Below, in pieces: positions 8,901 to 16,263 of a DNA stretch of 48,321 nucleotides. Numbering within the stretch: the stretch's first letter is position 1; every line of letters starts with the position of its first letter. Origin of the DNA: Planctomycetota bacterium (GTDB taxonomy: Bacteria; Planctomycetota; Phycisphaerae; Phycisphaerales; Phycisphaeraceae); assembly GCA_026386955.1 (NCBI GenBank), contig JAPLMQ010000117.1, positions 1 through 48,321 of the forward strand, written 5' to 3'. A program made the position numbers and the translations under genes. The notes below the pieces were generated by a model. The model searched no databases, was not told where the DNA came from, and was given only the letters and a program-made list of their open reading frames with translations.

Positions 8901-11221
8901 CCCTCGATGGCTATGCGACCCGATTGGTACGCCACATCCTCCGCGCGGGTCATCGGGAGCTTGTAGTCCTTGAGCGGCAGGGCCGGGAGGCGCTGCTGGA
9001 AATCGACGCAGAGGCGCACGTTGCCCGAGCGCCGCTCGGCGAGGAGCACCGTCCAGCGGCGACGGGGCTCGACGGACTTCTGCGTCGCGGGGGCGGTGGC
9101 GGAAGCAGAGGCGCTTGCGGAGGACTCCCCGGGCGCATTCCCGGGGGGCTCGCTGAAGAACTCCTTCACCGCGACGCCGTCGAGACCCTGGATCGAGAGC
9201 GCCCCTGCGACGCCGGCGGGGACCGAGAGCGTCAGCTTCTGCGTGCGGGCCCGCTCGATGGTGTAGGTGATCTCGCTATGGACGCGCAGGGCCTCGTGGT
9301 CGAGGGCGAAGAGCGAGTAGGTCTCGGCGGTGACGCGCGGGAGCGTGCGCTCGGCGACGAGCTTCGCCGCGTAGGGCCGGGCCTCGTAGCGGTAGGCGAG
9401 GGAGGCGGGCACGCCGCCGAGGCCGAACTTGGCCTTCTCGGAATCGTCCAGCGGCGAGAGGTTCTCCAGCGCGTTGGGGCGGACGACCAGGTCGTCGCGG
9501 GCGTCGATGGCGATCGCGCCCGAGTCGCGCGTCGCGCCGATCACGCCGAAGGCGGGGAAGGCCACGTCGGCGCTGGACCAGTCGTTGAGCCAGCCGGAGG
9601 GCGTGGCCGAGGCGTTGAAGAGCACGCTGAGCGTCTGCCCGACGGGCAACCCGCGCGGGAGGCGGACGTGCAATCGGCGGCTGGCGGGGCCGGCCTCCTT
9701 CGCGGCGTCGTATCGCTCGAAGGCCAGCGCGTTCCCGGCCGAGTCGGTGACGGCGTCGACGCGCCAGCCCTGGGGCGCCTCGAAGTCGAACGAGAAGAGG
9801 CTCTCCGCGCGCGGCTGGATGGCGAAGCCGCCCCGCACGCGCTGCCCCTTCTCCTCGAGGATCAGCAGCAGGTTCGTCGTCACCAGCAATTCCGCGGGGG
9901 GGCGCTCGAAGCGGGCGCTCAGGCTGAACCCCGCGTGGGGCGCGTAGAAGGCGACCACCGGGCGGATGCGCGGCGAGCCCGGCTCGGCTGCGAGGACCGT
10001 GGGCGGGAGCGCCTGCTCCAGCACCGCGGTGTCGACGGGGATCATGTCCTGCGCGGCGATCGCGCTGGCGGTCAGGCGGTCCTCCACCGCGAGGCCCACC
10101 ACGGCGACGTAGCCCGAGACGTCCAGCGGCTCGAGGCTCGGCAGGCTCCAGTTCTCCAGCCGCGCGGGCGTGCGCACGGCCGAGAGGGTGATGACCACCG
10201 TCTGCGTCGCGGGCTCGCGCAGGTAGACGCTGAGGACCCGCCTCTCGCCCTCGGGCTCAATCGCCCAGCGGGCCATCAGGGGCGAATCGACGGTCGTGAC
10301 CTCGAACCCCTGCGGGATCGCAAAGCGGAAGCGCTCGACGGGGCGGTGGAGGACCGCCATCGACATCGAGGCGTGCAGCCGCTCGTAGGCCTGCGTGACT
10401 TCGTCGACGACCACGCCGCGGGCGACGACCGCCTGCTCGGCGCGCTGGGTGCGGCCGTTGAGGCTCATGACCAGCGAGACCTCGCCGGCGCGGGGGAGGA
10501 GCTCGAGGTGCGTGACGCGGGCGGGCTCGTCGAAAGTGCGCGAGACGACGGCCGCCCCGCCGCGGATGTTGACGTCGCCGGGGACGTCGAGGCGCAGGCG
10601 GGCGGCGGCGGGCGTGGGGACGCGGAAGTTGAGGACCTGCTGGGCGGCGGAGGTCTGCAGCGGCGCGACGAGCTCGAGCGTGAGCGTCTGCCGCCCCTTG
10701 CCTTGGACGAAGACGACCAGGCCGGCGCGCTCGTTGCGGCCGATGGGCGCGCCGCGCTGGTTGAGCGTCGCGCTGCGCAGTCCGACGCCGGAAAGGTCGA
10801 GCGGGAGCGCGTGCAGCCCGTCCTCGAGGACGTCGATGACGATCTCGCCGCGGAGGCGCACGCGGTCGGTCTCCACCGCGCCGGAGTAGTCGGCCCAGAC
10901 CAGGGCCGCGGGGCGCGGGGCGTGGTCCTGCGTGACCTGGCGCGCGTGCGAGGCGAGCTCGTCGTACTCCTGCCGGGAGAGGAGGACGCGCTGCGTCTGG
11001 TCGTCGAGCAGGAGGTTGAGGTCGTCGAAGGGGACGAGGAGTTGGCGGATGGATGTCGGCGCAGGCGCGGGTGCCGCCGGGGCCTTGGCCTTGACCGCAC
11101 CGGAGGCATTCGGCGCTTCCGGGTAGGACGGGCCGCTGGGGGCCGGCTGGGCGCGGACGACGCCGACGAGCGTCATGAGCGCCAGCAGGGCCACCGCGCG
11201 GATCTTGGCGTGGTGTCGCAT
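2663..11221 (-). CDS. Giant secreted/membrane protein (2852 aa), two fused beta-rich units with embedded prepilin-like modules
   Basis: The start at ATG 11221 has AAGGAG 8 nt upstream, overlapping the stop of the preceding gene 5 nt away; the upstream part of the open frame is antisense-like noise. Order seen: signal peptide (about 1-22, cut after VVRA-Q); Ala/Pro linker; IRQLLVPFDDLNLLLDD (about 54-70); a long beta-rich region with many polar strands; a prepilin-like C-terminal module (about 1044-1150: YLAPDLATLIEG, NLHSSFVYLRGL, GLNIAFGDNHVSYVP); several membrane segments (about 1294-1400), the last resembling a second signal peptide (ALLLLLSPGLAAPASA); a second motif ILVPYARFVELWNLAHP (about 1455-1471); a second beta-rich region; then LTTTTIYNSIRMNTYADSQ (about 2446) and NLWTTPAGDWRGGVAWGDNH (about 2653); a final membrane helix (about 2790-2809). 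The last about 43 residues are antisense of the EamA gene, so the native C-terminus is probably lost. Likely an envelope-spanning or surface scaffold; function unknown. Confidence 0.8.
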   Translation of the reverse strand: MRHHAKIRAVALLALMTLVGVVRAQPAPSGPSYPEAPNASGAVKAKAPAAPAPAPTSIRQLLVPFDDLNLLLDDQTQRVLLSRQEYDELASHARQVTQDHAPRPAALVWADYSGAVETDRVRLRGEIVIDVLEDGLHALPLDLSGVGLRSATLNQRGAPIGRNERAGLVVFVQGKGRQTLTLELVAPLQTSAAQQVLNFRVPTPAAARLRLDVPGDVNIRGGAAVVSRTFDEPARVTHLELLPRAGEVSLVMSLNGRTQRAEQAVVARGVVVDEVTQAYERLHASMSMAVLHRPVERFRFAIPQGFEVTTVDSPLMARWAIEPEGERRVLSVYLREPATQTVVITLSAVRTPARLENWSLPSLEPLDVSGYVAVVGLAVEDRLTASAIAAQDMIPVDTAVLEQALPPTVLAAEPGSPRIRPVVAFYAPHAGFSLSARFERPPAELLVTTNLLLILEEKGQRVRGGFAIQPRAESLFSFDFEAPQGWRVDAVTDSAGNALAFERYDAAKEAGPASRRLHVRLPRGLPVGQTLSVLFNASATPSGWLNDWSSADVAFPAFGVIGATRDSGAIAIDARDDLVVRPNALENLSPLDDSEKAKFGLGGVPASLAYRYEARPYAAKLVAERTLPRVTAETYSLFALDHEALRVHSEITYTIERARTQKLTLSVPAGVAGALSIQGLDGVAVKEFFSEPPGNAPGESSASASASATAPATQKSVEPRRRWTVLLAERRSGNVRLCVDFQQRLPALPLKDYKLPMTRAEDVAYQSGRIAIEGSAELDVSIRAHPRKIDVGELAGAVQPPGDRLLGVFGSLGEKDEVALGVERPPGYALPAVIVQDALLTTALSRDGLIQTNARFELLSKSPFLAVSLPAGSTLWAVLVDNKPAKPQREGQNLLLSLPPAPEGTRRRLHLVYETPVGRAGFWSRLDVPAPRLMVPGVPGAPGVSGGQGVEVPVADLRWRVFLPEGYQAVRSGGTLTTDDIPTPELAAVTIGRTFLELGGGLTGPLSFLPSLGAARKTANQMKNSSQVRGIHQGAVIFAQSNNTYLAPDLATLIEGSFISPALILDSNAATQIPPDIDTWSREKRNQWYNLHSSFVYLRGLKDNANGKEIILFTKPTRSDGRGLNIAFGDNHVSYVPINEARELIQAQTGHSPEEIEEIDEAVARGEMDAKAMLFMSPEEQNAYLTTAPQHAGHAGEKMEVALDVVDGPLTAAAPATPKAGPAPAGAAAAPVPLAKPREIAKSMGQVVGAAKDKGARDMLGADSLTIRLDPRGSQLGFQSMGTDPRLSVAVVERERLAWFAWALALAVALRGVALTRRRAAIKARFVVMVIAAATLLPLLCNRAEFLYAVNGAAYAAALLVPYYLVASLLLAIGGAVRRRFAPPALPAASGMAVSAVALLLLLSPGLAAPASADDQDNPNAPTPPALKVPADALILPYDPESRTGVKDAGKILVPYARFVELWNLAHPDKKLGTPRPPAPFAFAGASYAATLEGDQHLLLRGQVEIEVYASGQVAVPLPLAGGVIADATVDGKPARLSVAAPAVAPAPREWPAGAARPNVGPQSPPVPPAGSLIVLYLDQPGRHRLDLSVRLALQRRGGWLLADGRLPAAPATAINLRVPLAQTEVHVGDLPDRPNYETAKADESIATVLGPQGAINLQWRPKVGEGQVDQTLTARSSAVADIQEDGVHLAWRIDFEFRRGERTGFEIQLPAGGLVEKVDGANVRGWEIKGGTDSPLLSVALLKPARDRETFTVTLWQRGPIPPVGKASQALRLDGLAVPGASLHSGSLLLRRSALLELRTTRTQGLTRADPSGDAAASAALSPLGLVDYQAYQFVATPFVVEIEAAPLAAQVSASVESLLKFGERERSFESRVTLHVRSRPIYAARLLIPDNLRIEQVLAPGFFERTLEVVDGKRTLTIHFAAGQQGEVPIVVRGPLGDPENAETVPLPRVEPLGVAGRDTLLAVQSDPAFDVVAEDLKDCRVTPIEQVFGWLDPQQRRSARVALRITSGSPSATLRLVARKPEAVCTTLTNVRVTDRVVEETILLDFAVRYAGIRQIDFLLPAALADARMAVPMLRQKSVAPAGKGLPGLVRVRLELQEELMGQVRVLIESSRLRTEELQQASIPIVETGRTERRFVALEGAGRDEVTVEKAQGLEPLDRQQKERRWLDAMLSEGMTQAWAVGNDATDPALTFRTRERAVVETKGARIGLAQLTLALDESGAYRAEQAYYVDNATEQFLDVELPRRAELWSAKVAGQPVKPVLLDAKAGAGAASGAVAGATTGQRPNRARIPLVKTAPGSPSYVVMLKYAGSVPRPGGFKRVEFPLLRSININVELSQARLYLPPSMAWMRFEGTMTPTPDEGDLVAGEAEYLGREMESAKRDMENADFYVQSRGRFRYETLKQKVTFNNGRLAEWRDNANGAAALVTNDRLLKQVEEQAQKFELNSTLTTTTIYNSIRMNTYADSQRTEHARNQVQSLGSNFGVEGKPSGGKTAAAGPAATQPASKTALRGWLDQNGLTTEDRQVNRAPGNDSLSFGAMGSGTGGSGSPMRSLAGGVDRSIADTEALPQSGQRDLKARFYGNSSSSAPGKPQAPVVAPDLGISQSKADSGRQTERKDNANAASSGDEAEKKMLYSRQLKEQAARQNDAVGNNLWTTPAGDWRGGVAWGDNHVQQMESNNHLGDVPNASRSGREGRQSGTRATDSDASDGTATGSRFGILQNGAAAGSGLLLNAEESGGPQDGSAPAMSATGLASLDVAVPIRGLAYRFTTPRGEVEISAVAVSRPFVGNLFRLGVALAALVVVVIIAAPRAALALSVSPRQSRPRAIATTTLSLSIGATREAGAICRAR

Positions 11222-11226
11222 GGGGC

Positions 11227-14200
11227 TCACTCCTTGGGCTTGTCGGAATCGGTGCGGCCGGCGGCGGGCGGATTCAGCGGGTTGTCGGGGGACGCGCCTG
11301 GGCTTGGCGTCGCTCCCGGGGAAGCGCCTGCCGCTCCCGTCGCCGTCGCGGCCTTCTTGCCCGCGAAGAGCGACTTGGCGGCGTCGGTGGCCTTGGTCAA
11401 GTTGGCGATCGAGGCCTCGCGGCGGGCGATCGCCTCGCGCCGGCGGGCCTGCACGAGCGGGTCGCGCGGGCGCACGATCGCGAAGTAGTGCACGAGCCAG
11501 ATCACCAGCACCGCCCCGGCGGAGACGAGCAGCACGCCGTCGAGCACCTGCAGCGCGAAGGTCGGCACGAAGACGCCCAGGAAAAAGACCATCACGATCA
11601 AGAGCCCCGCGGCGATCATCTTCTTGCCCGCCGAAGCGAACAGCAGCAGGAGCCCGCCGAGCACGACGACGACCGCGACCAGCGCGCTGAGCGTCGTCTC
11701 GTCCCACGTCACGAGGCGCAGGTTGCCCGCGGGCGGAGCGAGCGGGCGCGGCGTGGAGAAGACGTACGGCCGGCCGTCGGTGCGCAGGTCGTCGGCGATG
11801 GGGCTGAGGTTGGGGATGTTCTGCCGCACGTCGGCGAGGAGCACAGCGTCGTTCTGCGCGGCGGCGGGCTTCCAGCGCCAGAAGGAAGGCGCGGAGCGAG
11901 GGTCGGCCCCGCCCAAGAGCATCGCCAGCAGCCCGGGGGCCTGCCAGGCGATCTCGCTGGCCCACGGCCCCCGACGGCCCAGCAGCGCCCGCTCCTGGGG
12001 GAGGTAGGCGACAAGAACGAGGCGCTGGGCCGCGGGTTCCTCCGGGAAGGACGGCGGCTCGAGGTCGGGCGCGCCGCGCACGGTGTAGCGCAGCTCGAGC
12101 AGGAACGGCTCGTCGGGGCGCTGCCCGGCGAGCGGGATCACGTAGAGCCCGCGGGTGTCGCCCTGCCCGAGCGAGACGGCCCGCCCGTTGAGCCGCAGCG
12201 GGTGGGGCGTGTCGAACTCCACGTTGTCGGGCAGCTTGACGTTGAGCCCCTGGCGCACGCTGCGCACGCGGAACGCGGCGTGGACCGTCGTCTCCCCGCC
12301 TCGGGTGAGCACCATGCGCACCAGCCCCTGCTCGATGCTGGTGCGCTTCACCTCCTCGAGCTTGTAGCGCGTCGCGGCGATCGTCAGCGACCAGTCGTCG
12401 TGGAACTCGAACGCGCGGGCGGCGGCGGCGACGCGCTCGCCCACCAAGTCGCGCTGCGGGTCGATCGGGCGCACCCCCGTCGGCTCGCCCGACGGCTGGA
12501 CGTCGATCGTCTCGGCCTTGGTGAGCACGATCTGCCCCCAGGCCCGGTCGGCGTCGCGCGGGCGCAGCACGGGCAGCGCCAACTCGACCGGCTTGCCGAT
12601 GTCGAGCTTCTCGATCTTCCGCTGCCATGTGAAGGTGACGGTGCGGTTGCCCAGGAACTCGCTGTCACCCGTGAGGCTCCAGGCGACGTAGCCCGGGGCG
12701 AGGTCGCTGGGCGCGGGGTCGACCACGCGCTCGCGCACGCCCGTGGTGCGGTTGCGGATCTCGGGGGCGAGCTTCGCGGGCACGTCGATGCGGAGCGACT
12801 TCACGCCGCTGTAGAGGATCTCGTAGCTGAAGGTCGCGGTGTAGGTCGCGCCGCCCGGCTCGATCTGGGCGACCAAAAGCTGGTGGACGTTGACCTGCGG
12901 CTTGCGGCGCTCGGCGGCGAGGACGAGCGAGGCCGGCTCCTGCGTGTAGGTGAACGCGAGGCTCTGCCGGGCCCCGCCGCGCTGCCCGACCGTCGACTCC
13001 ATGCCCTCGAGCGCCTCGCCGAAGGGGACGGCCCGGAGCCCCAGGCTCTGCCCGGGGTTCACGCGCAGGCTCTCGGGCGCGTAGACCACCAGCCGCCCGG
13101 TCTGCCGTTCCACGCCCGCGGGCGCCGCCCGCGGCACCGCCAGCGAGATCTCGGCCGCCTTGCCCGTGGGGCTGAGCAGGTCGGGCTCGCTCAGCTTCTT
13201 GCCCAGCTCGATGAAGAGCCCCGTCTTGCCCATCGCCTTGCGCGAGAGGTTGACCACCAGGTGGGTCTTGCCCGGGCCATCGAGGTAATGCGTGTCGACC
13301 ACCGCCGCCTGGGCCCCCGCCGCGGCCCGGCCCGTGACTTGGCGCACGTCGTAGCCCGCGGGCACGTCGAACTCCAGGCGGAAGAGCCCCGCCCGCTCGA
13401 TGGTGAAGAGCGCGAGCGTGTTGAGCGTGAGCTGCTCGGGCTCGAGCGTCGCCTCGACGAGCGTGTCGACGACGATCCTCGGCTCGACGCGCTCCACCGC
13501 CAGCGCTAGGTCGAAGGGCAAGGCCGCGTAGCGGTAGGCGAAGTCCCACTTCCCGCCCGCGAGGCCCGTCGGAAGCTCCCCCGCGTCGAGCTGTTGCAGG
13601 CCCGTGTGGCGCGTGGCCTCCGCGCGCAGCGCGGGGGCGACCTGCACGACCACGACGCCCTGCTGCCGCCCCACGCCCAGGGCCTTGATGACCGGGACGG
13701 AGACGTTCTGCTTGGCCTCGTCGCCGACGAAGCGCTCGAGGTCGACCGCGATGTTCTGCGTGCCCTTGGCGGGCTCGAAGAGCTGCACCGTGACGCGCTG
13801 CTTGCCCTCGGCCACGGCGACCGACCACTGGCGGACGTTGCCGTCGAAGACGCTGACGACCTTCTGGTCGGCGGGCACCTCGAAGGAGAGCTGCGAAAGC
13901 TGGGCCCGGCTGATCTCGTAGGCGATCTGGGCCCGCGTGCGGTTGACGCCCTGGTCGATCCAGACCTGCTGCTGCACCTGCGCGGTGGCGAGGGCCTCGA
14001 GCCCGGCCGCCCCCTCCGCGCGGGGCGTCCAGTCGATGCGGACCGACGCGGCGGCGCCGACGAAGGCGAGGACGACGGTCTGGTCGGCCGCGGCGTCGGC
14101 GGGGGCCTCGGTGGCGGCGAGCAGCGGGCGGATGTTGACCTTCACGCCCGCGCCGGGCACGCGCACGCGCCACTTGCTGATCGGGGCCTGCGGCGCGTCG

Positions 14201-14817
14201 AATGCGATGCTGTTCTGCCCCGGGGCCTTGGTGAAGGCCTTGGCATACTCCAGGTTCAGGTCGATCGACTTCGGGGCGGCGCCCTTCTTCTCGATGAGCA
14301 GGGCGTAGCCGGTCGCGGGGTCGGCGACGAGGCGCGCGGGCTCGGCGCCGATGGTCGCCTTGGTCACCGCGGCGTCGCCCAAGCGGAGCGGGATCTGGTT
14401 CCAGCCCTCCTTGAGCACCTCGATCTTGATGTGGGAGACCACGCTGACCACGTCGCGCCCGACCACGGCCTCGTTCTCGATCTCGCTGATGATCGAATCG
14501 ACCGGCGCGCGGTCGTCGGGGGCGACGGCGTCGCGTTCGCGGGCGGCCTTCCAGAGCTCGTTGAAGCGGTCATAGGGCAGGAAGACGCCGCGGCCTTCGC
14601 GCTCGAAGACGTCGCGGAGCTTCTTGTAGGGGATGTAGATCGTCTGCTCGCGCAGCTCGGAGGGCGCGGTCGCCGCCGGCCCTGCCGCGCTCGGAGCCCC
14701 CGGAACGGGCGCAGGCTGGGCGAGGACAGGGGACGCGACGCACGAGAGCCACGCGGCCAGGGAAAGCCACGCCAAGAGAGCCCATAGCGGAGCGACGCGC
14801 CCGAAAAATGACTTCAT
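11227..14817 (-). CDS. Large exported membrane-anchored protein (1196 aa) with I-P-Y / F-L-P-Y motif
   Basis: The N-terminus is a classical signal peptide (MKSFFGRVAPLWALLAWLSL, ending in VLAQ), which fixes the start at 14817 rather than at Met codons further upstream; AGAGG lies 8 nt before it. Around residues 58-92 it carries IYIPYKKLRDVFE followed by FLPYDRFNELWKAA, the motif also found twice in the giant protein encoded 5 nt downstream. Residues about 100-1020 are a repetitive beta-rich region of alternating polar and hydrophobic strands. Three membrane segments follow (about 1030-1110: ALVAVVVVLGGLLLLFA, GLLIVMVFFLGVFV, LLVSAGAVLVIWLVHYF). A basic, probably cytoplasmic tail (about 1112-1196) ends in a Gly/Pro/Ala-rich segment. 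The topology suggests a long extracytoplasmic domain held in a membrane. The 5-nt spacing implies co-transcription and partnership with the 2852-aa protein. The family is unnamed to me; a planctomycete-specific protein is inferred. Confidence 0.85.
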   Translation of the reverse strand: MKSFFGRVAPLWALLAWLSLAAWLSCVASPVLAQPAPVPGAPSAAGPAATAPSELREQTIYIPYKKLRDVFEREGRGVFLPYDRFNELWKAARERDAVAPDDRAPVDSIISEIENEAVVGRDVVSVVSHIKIEVLKEGWNQIPLRLGDAAVTKATIGAEPARLVADPATGYALLIEKKGAAPKSIDLNLEYAKAFTKAPGQNSIAFDAPQAPISKWRVRVPGAGVKVNIRPLLAATEAPADAAADQTVVLAFVGAAASVRIDWTPRAEGAAGLEALATAQVQQQVWIDQGVNRTRAQIAYEISRAQLSQLSFEVPADQKVVSVFDGNVRQWSVAVAEGKQRVTVQLFEPAKGTQNIAVDLERFVGDEAKQNVSVPVIKALGVGRQQGVVVVQVAPALRAEATRHTGLQQLDAGELPTGLAGGKWDFAYRYAALPFDLALAVERVEPRIVVDTLVEATLEPEQLTLNTLALFTIERAGLFRLEFDVPAGYDVRQVTGRAAAGAQAAVVDTHYLDGPGKTHLVVNLSRKAMGKTGLFIELGKKLSEPDLLSPTGKAAEISLAVPRAAPAGVERQTGRLVVYAPESLRVNPGQSLGLRAVPFGEALEGMESTVGQRGGARQSLAFTYTQEPASLVLAAERRKPQVNVHQLLVAQIEPGGATYTATFSYEILYSGVKSLRIDVPAKLAPEIRNRTTGVRERVVDPAPSDLAPGYVAWSLTGDSEFLGNRTVTFTWQRKIEKLDIGKPVELALPVLRPRDADRAWGQIVLTKAETIDVQPSGEPTGVRPIDPQRDLVGERVAAAARAFEFHDDWSLTIAATRYKLEEVKRTSIEQGLVRMVLTRGGETTVHAAFRVRSVRQGLNVKLPDNVEFDTPHPLRLNGRAVSLGQGDTRGLYVIPLAGQRPDEPFLLELRYTVRGAPDLEPPSFPEEPAAQRLVLVAYLPQERALLGRRGPWASEIAWQAPGLLAMLLGGADPRSAPSFWRWKPAAAQNDAVLLADVRQNIPNLSPIADDLRTDGRPYVFSTPRPLAPPAGNLRLVTWDETTLSALVAVVVVLGGLLLLFASAGKKMIAAGLLIVMVFFLGVFVPTFALQVLDGVLLVSAGAVLVIWLVHYFAIVRPRDPLVQARRREAIARREASIANLTKATDAAKSLFAGKKAATATGAAGASPGATPSPGASPDNPLNPPAAGRTDSDKPKE

Positions 14818-15096
14818 GTCGAGGCCTCTGGGAGGGAGGGGCGATGGGATCGGCCGCGCGATCGCCCGCCGACACCGGAAGCAGACCGGCGGGCGATGCG
14901 CGAGGCCGACATTAACATTCAATACGCGCGAGCACGGGAATAGTTCCAAGGCGGAGCGCATTTTTCTGATCCTCGGCTTGACCGTGGAATGGACGATCCA
15001 TAGCGCCGACGCAGGCACGATGGCCACGGGACCGAAATAGACAAACGTCTAGATGTTGATCCGCACGGAAGATGCGGCGAGCAGCGCCGGCGCGGA

Positions 15097-16188
15097 TCAA
15101 TGCACGGTGTACATGTCGGCGGTCCGGCCGGCGGGGTCGTCGGGGCCGTAGTCGAGGTAGTAGAAGTTCGGGGTCAGCCCGTACCACGCGGCGGGATGGA
15201 TGACGCCGTCGAGCGGCGAGGGCGTCACGCCGTCGCTCGACTCGTGCATGATCTGCCGCCAACTCGCGAGGTGGACCGAGCCGTCGAACATCAGGTAGCC
15301 GTTGGAGCCCATCGACTTGGGCTTGGCGGCGGCGCCGAAGGCGTTGGTGGCGTAGGCGGAGGTGAGCGTCGGGCTGGTGCGGATGTTGTGCACGCCCGGC
15401 CAGGCCTGGACGTCGCCGAACTGGCTCTTGTTGCACGGCTGGGTGTTGCCGATGGAGTCGTACCAGACGCCGTCGTACTTGGCGTGCCCGAGGTAGTGGA
15501 TGGTCGAGGGGTGGGAGAGCAAGTCCCAGCGCGGGTAGTGGTTGTCGAGGGGCGTGTCGTTGTAGGCCCAAGGGGTGTCGGAGCCGCAGGCGTAGGGGAC
15601 GCCGGCGGTGCCGATGAAGGCGGAGCCGGGCTGGGCAAGGCCCAGGGCCTGGGGCGCGTAGGTGCAGGCGATGCCCAGGCCGTAGGGCGTGGTGTTGTTG
15701 TGGAGGGCTCCGGGGAAGGCGATGAAGTCCTGCTTGTTCTTGATGCCGAAGAATTTCGACCAGTTGCTGCAGATGAAGGCATCCTCGTTGGCGACGTAGG
15801 GGAGGATCTGGTTGGCGAAGTGGGCGGCGTTGGAGGTCTGGTTGCCCACGAGGTGGTGGATGCCGCGGGCGTCGAGGTCTGCAGCGGTGTCCCAGCCCGC
15901 CGGCGCGGGGTTGACGCCGAACCAGTTGCTCCCGTGGACGAAGGTCAAGGGGATGACGCCCTGCCAGTCGTTGCCGTAGGCCTGTGCGCCGACGCCCAGG
16001 CCGCGCATCGTGGCGGTACAGCGGATCGACTCGGCGGCCTCGCGCCCGGCGGAGAGCGCGGGCATGAACAGCCCGATGAGCAGGCCGATGATGCCGATCA
16101 CCATGAGCAGCTCGATGAGCGAGAAGCCGCGGGGGCGGCGGCGGCGGCGCGCGTCAGGGGTCGTGTTGGAAGGGGTGACGGGGGACAT
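15097..16188 (-). CDS. Prepilin-type N-terminal cleavage/methylation protein (363 aa)
   Basis: A basic leader (RRRRRPRG) precedes FSLIELLMVIGIIGLLIGLF, the type IV prepilin/pseudopilin motif with cleavage after Gly and Glu at +5. The rest (residues about 50-363) is a Cys- and Trp-containing exported domain (CTATMRGLGVGAQAYGNDWQ, SNGYLMFDGSVHLASW), where MFDGSVH takes the place of the usual FADGHV turn. Start 16188 is chosen because GAGGA lies upstream; a Met 16 codons earlier (16236) is also in frame. In planctomycetes these proteins occur in large families whose role (surface structure, secretion pseudopilin or sugar-binding component) is mostly unproven. It lies in the middle of the minus-strand envelope cluster, 279 nt upstream of the 1196-aa gene and 75 nt downstream of the LolA-like gene. 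Confidence 0.9.
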   Translation of the reverse strand: MSPVTPSNTTPDARRRRRPRGFSLIELLMVIGIIGLLIGLFMPALSAGREAAESIRCTATMRGLGVGAQAYGNDWQGVIPLTFVHGSNWFGVNPAPAGWDTAADLDARGIHHLVGNQTSNAAHFANQILPYVANEDAFICSNWSKFFGIKNKQDFIAFPGALHNNTTPYGLGIACTYAPQALGLAQPGSAFIGTAGVPYACGSDTPWAYNDTPLDNHYPRWDLLSHPSTIHYLGHAKYDGVWYDSIGNTQPCNKSQFGDVQAWPGVHNIRTSPTLTSAYATNAFGAAAKPKSMGSNGYLMFDGSVHLASWRQIMHESSDGVTPSPLDGVIHPAAWYGLTPNFYYLDYGPDDPAGRTADMYTVH

Positions 16189-16263
16189 CGGATCGGTTTC
16201 CTCGGAGTTTCGTCGGGCGTTCCGTTCGTCGGGCAATGCGCACAGGGCGCAGGCGCGGCAGAC

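Noticed and set aside
5948..11488. Very long open frame (about 1840 codons) on the plus strand opposite the giant gene
   Set aside because: It is dominated by Arg/Asp/Val/Gly text typical of antisense frames in GC-rich DNA, with no domains or ribosome site; the minus-strand frame has a signal peptide, membrane helices and motifs.
11222..12628. Upstream extension of the giant gene's frame
   Set aside because: It overlaps the 1196-aa gene in another frame and reads as Arg/Ala-rich noise; the signal peptide and AAGGAG place the start at 11221.
15042..15058. Near-palindrome AACGTCTAGATGTT as an operator for the 1196-aa gene
   Set aside because: Only 14 bp with a mismatched pair and about 225 nt from the start codon; not better than chance.
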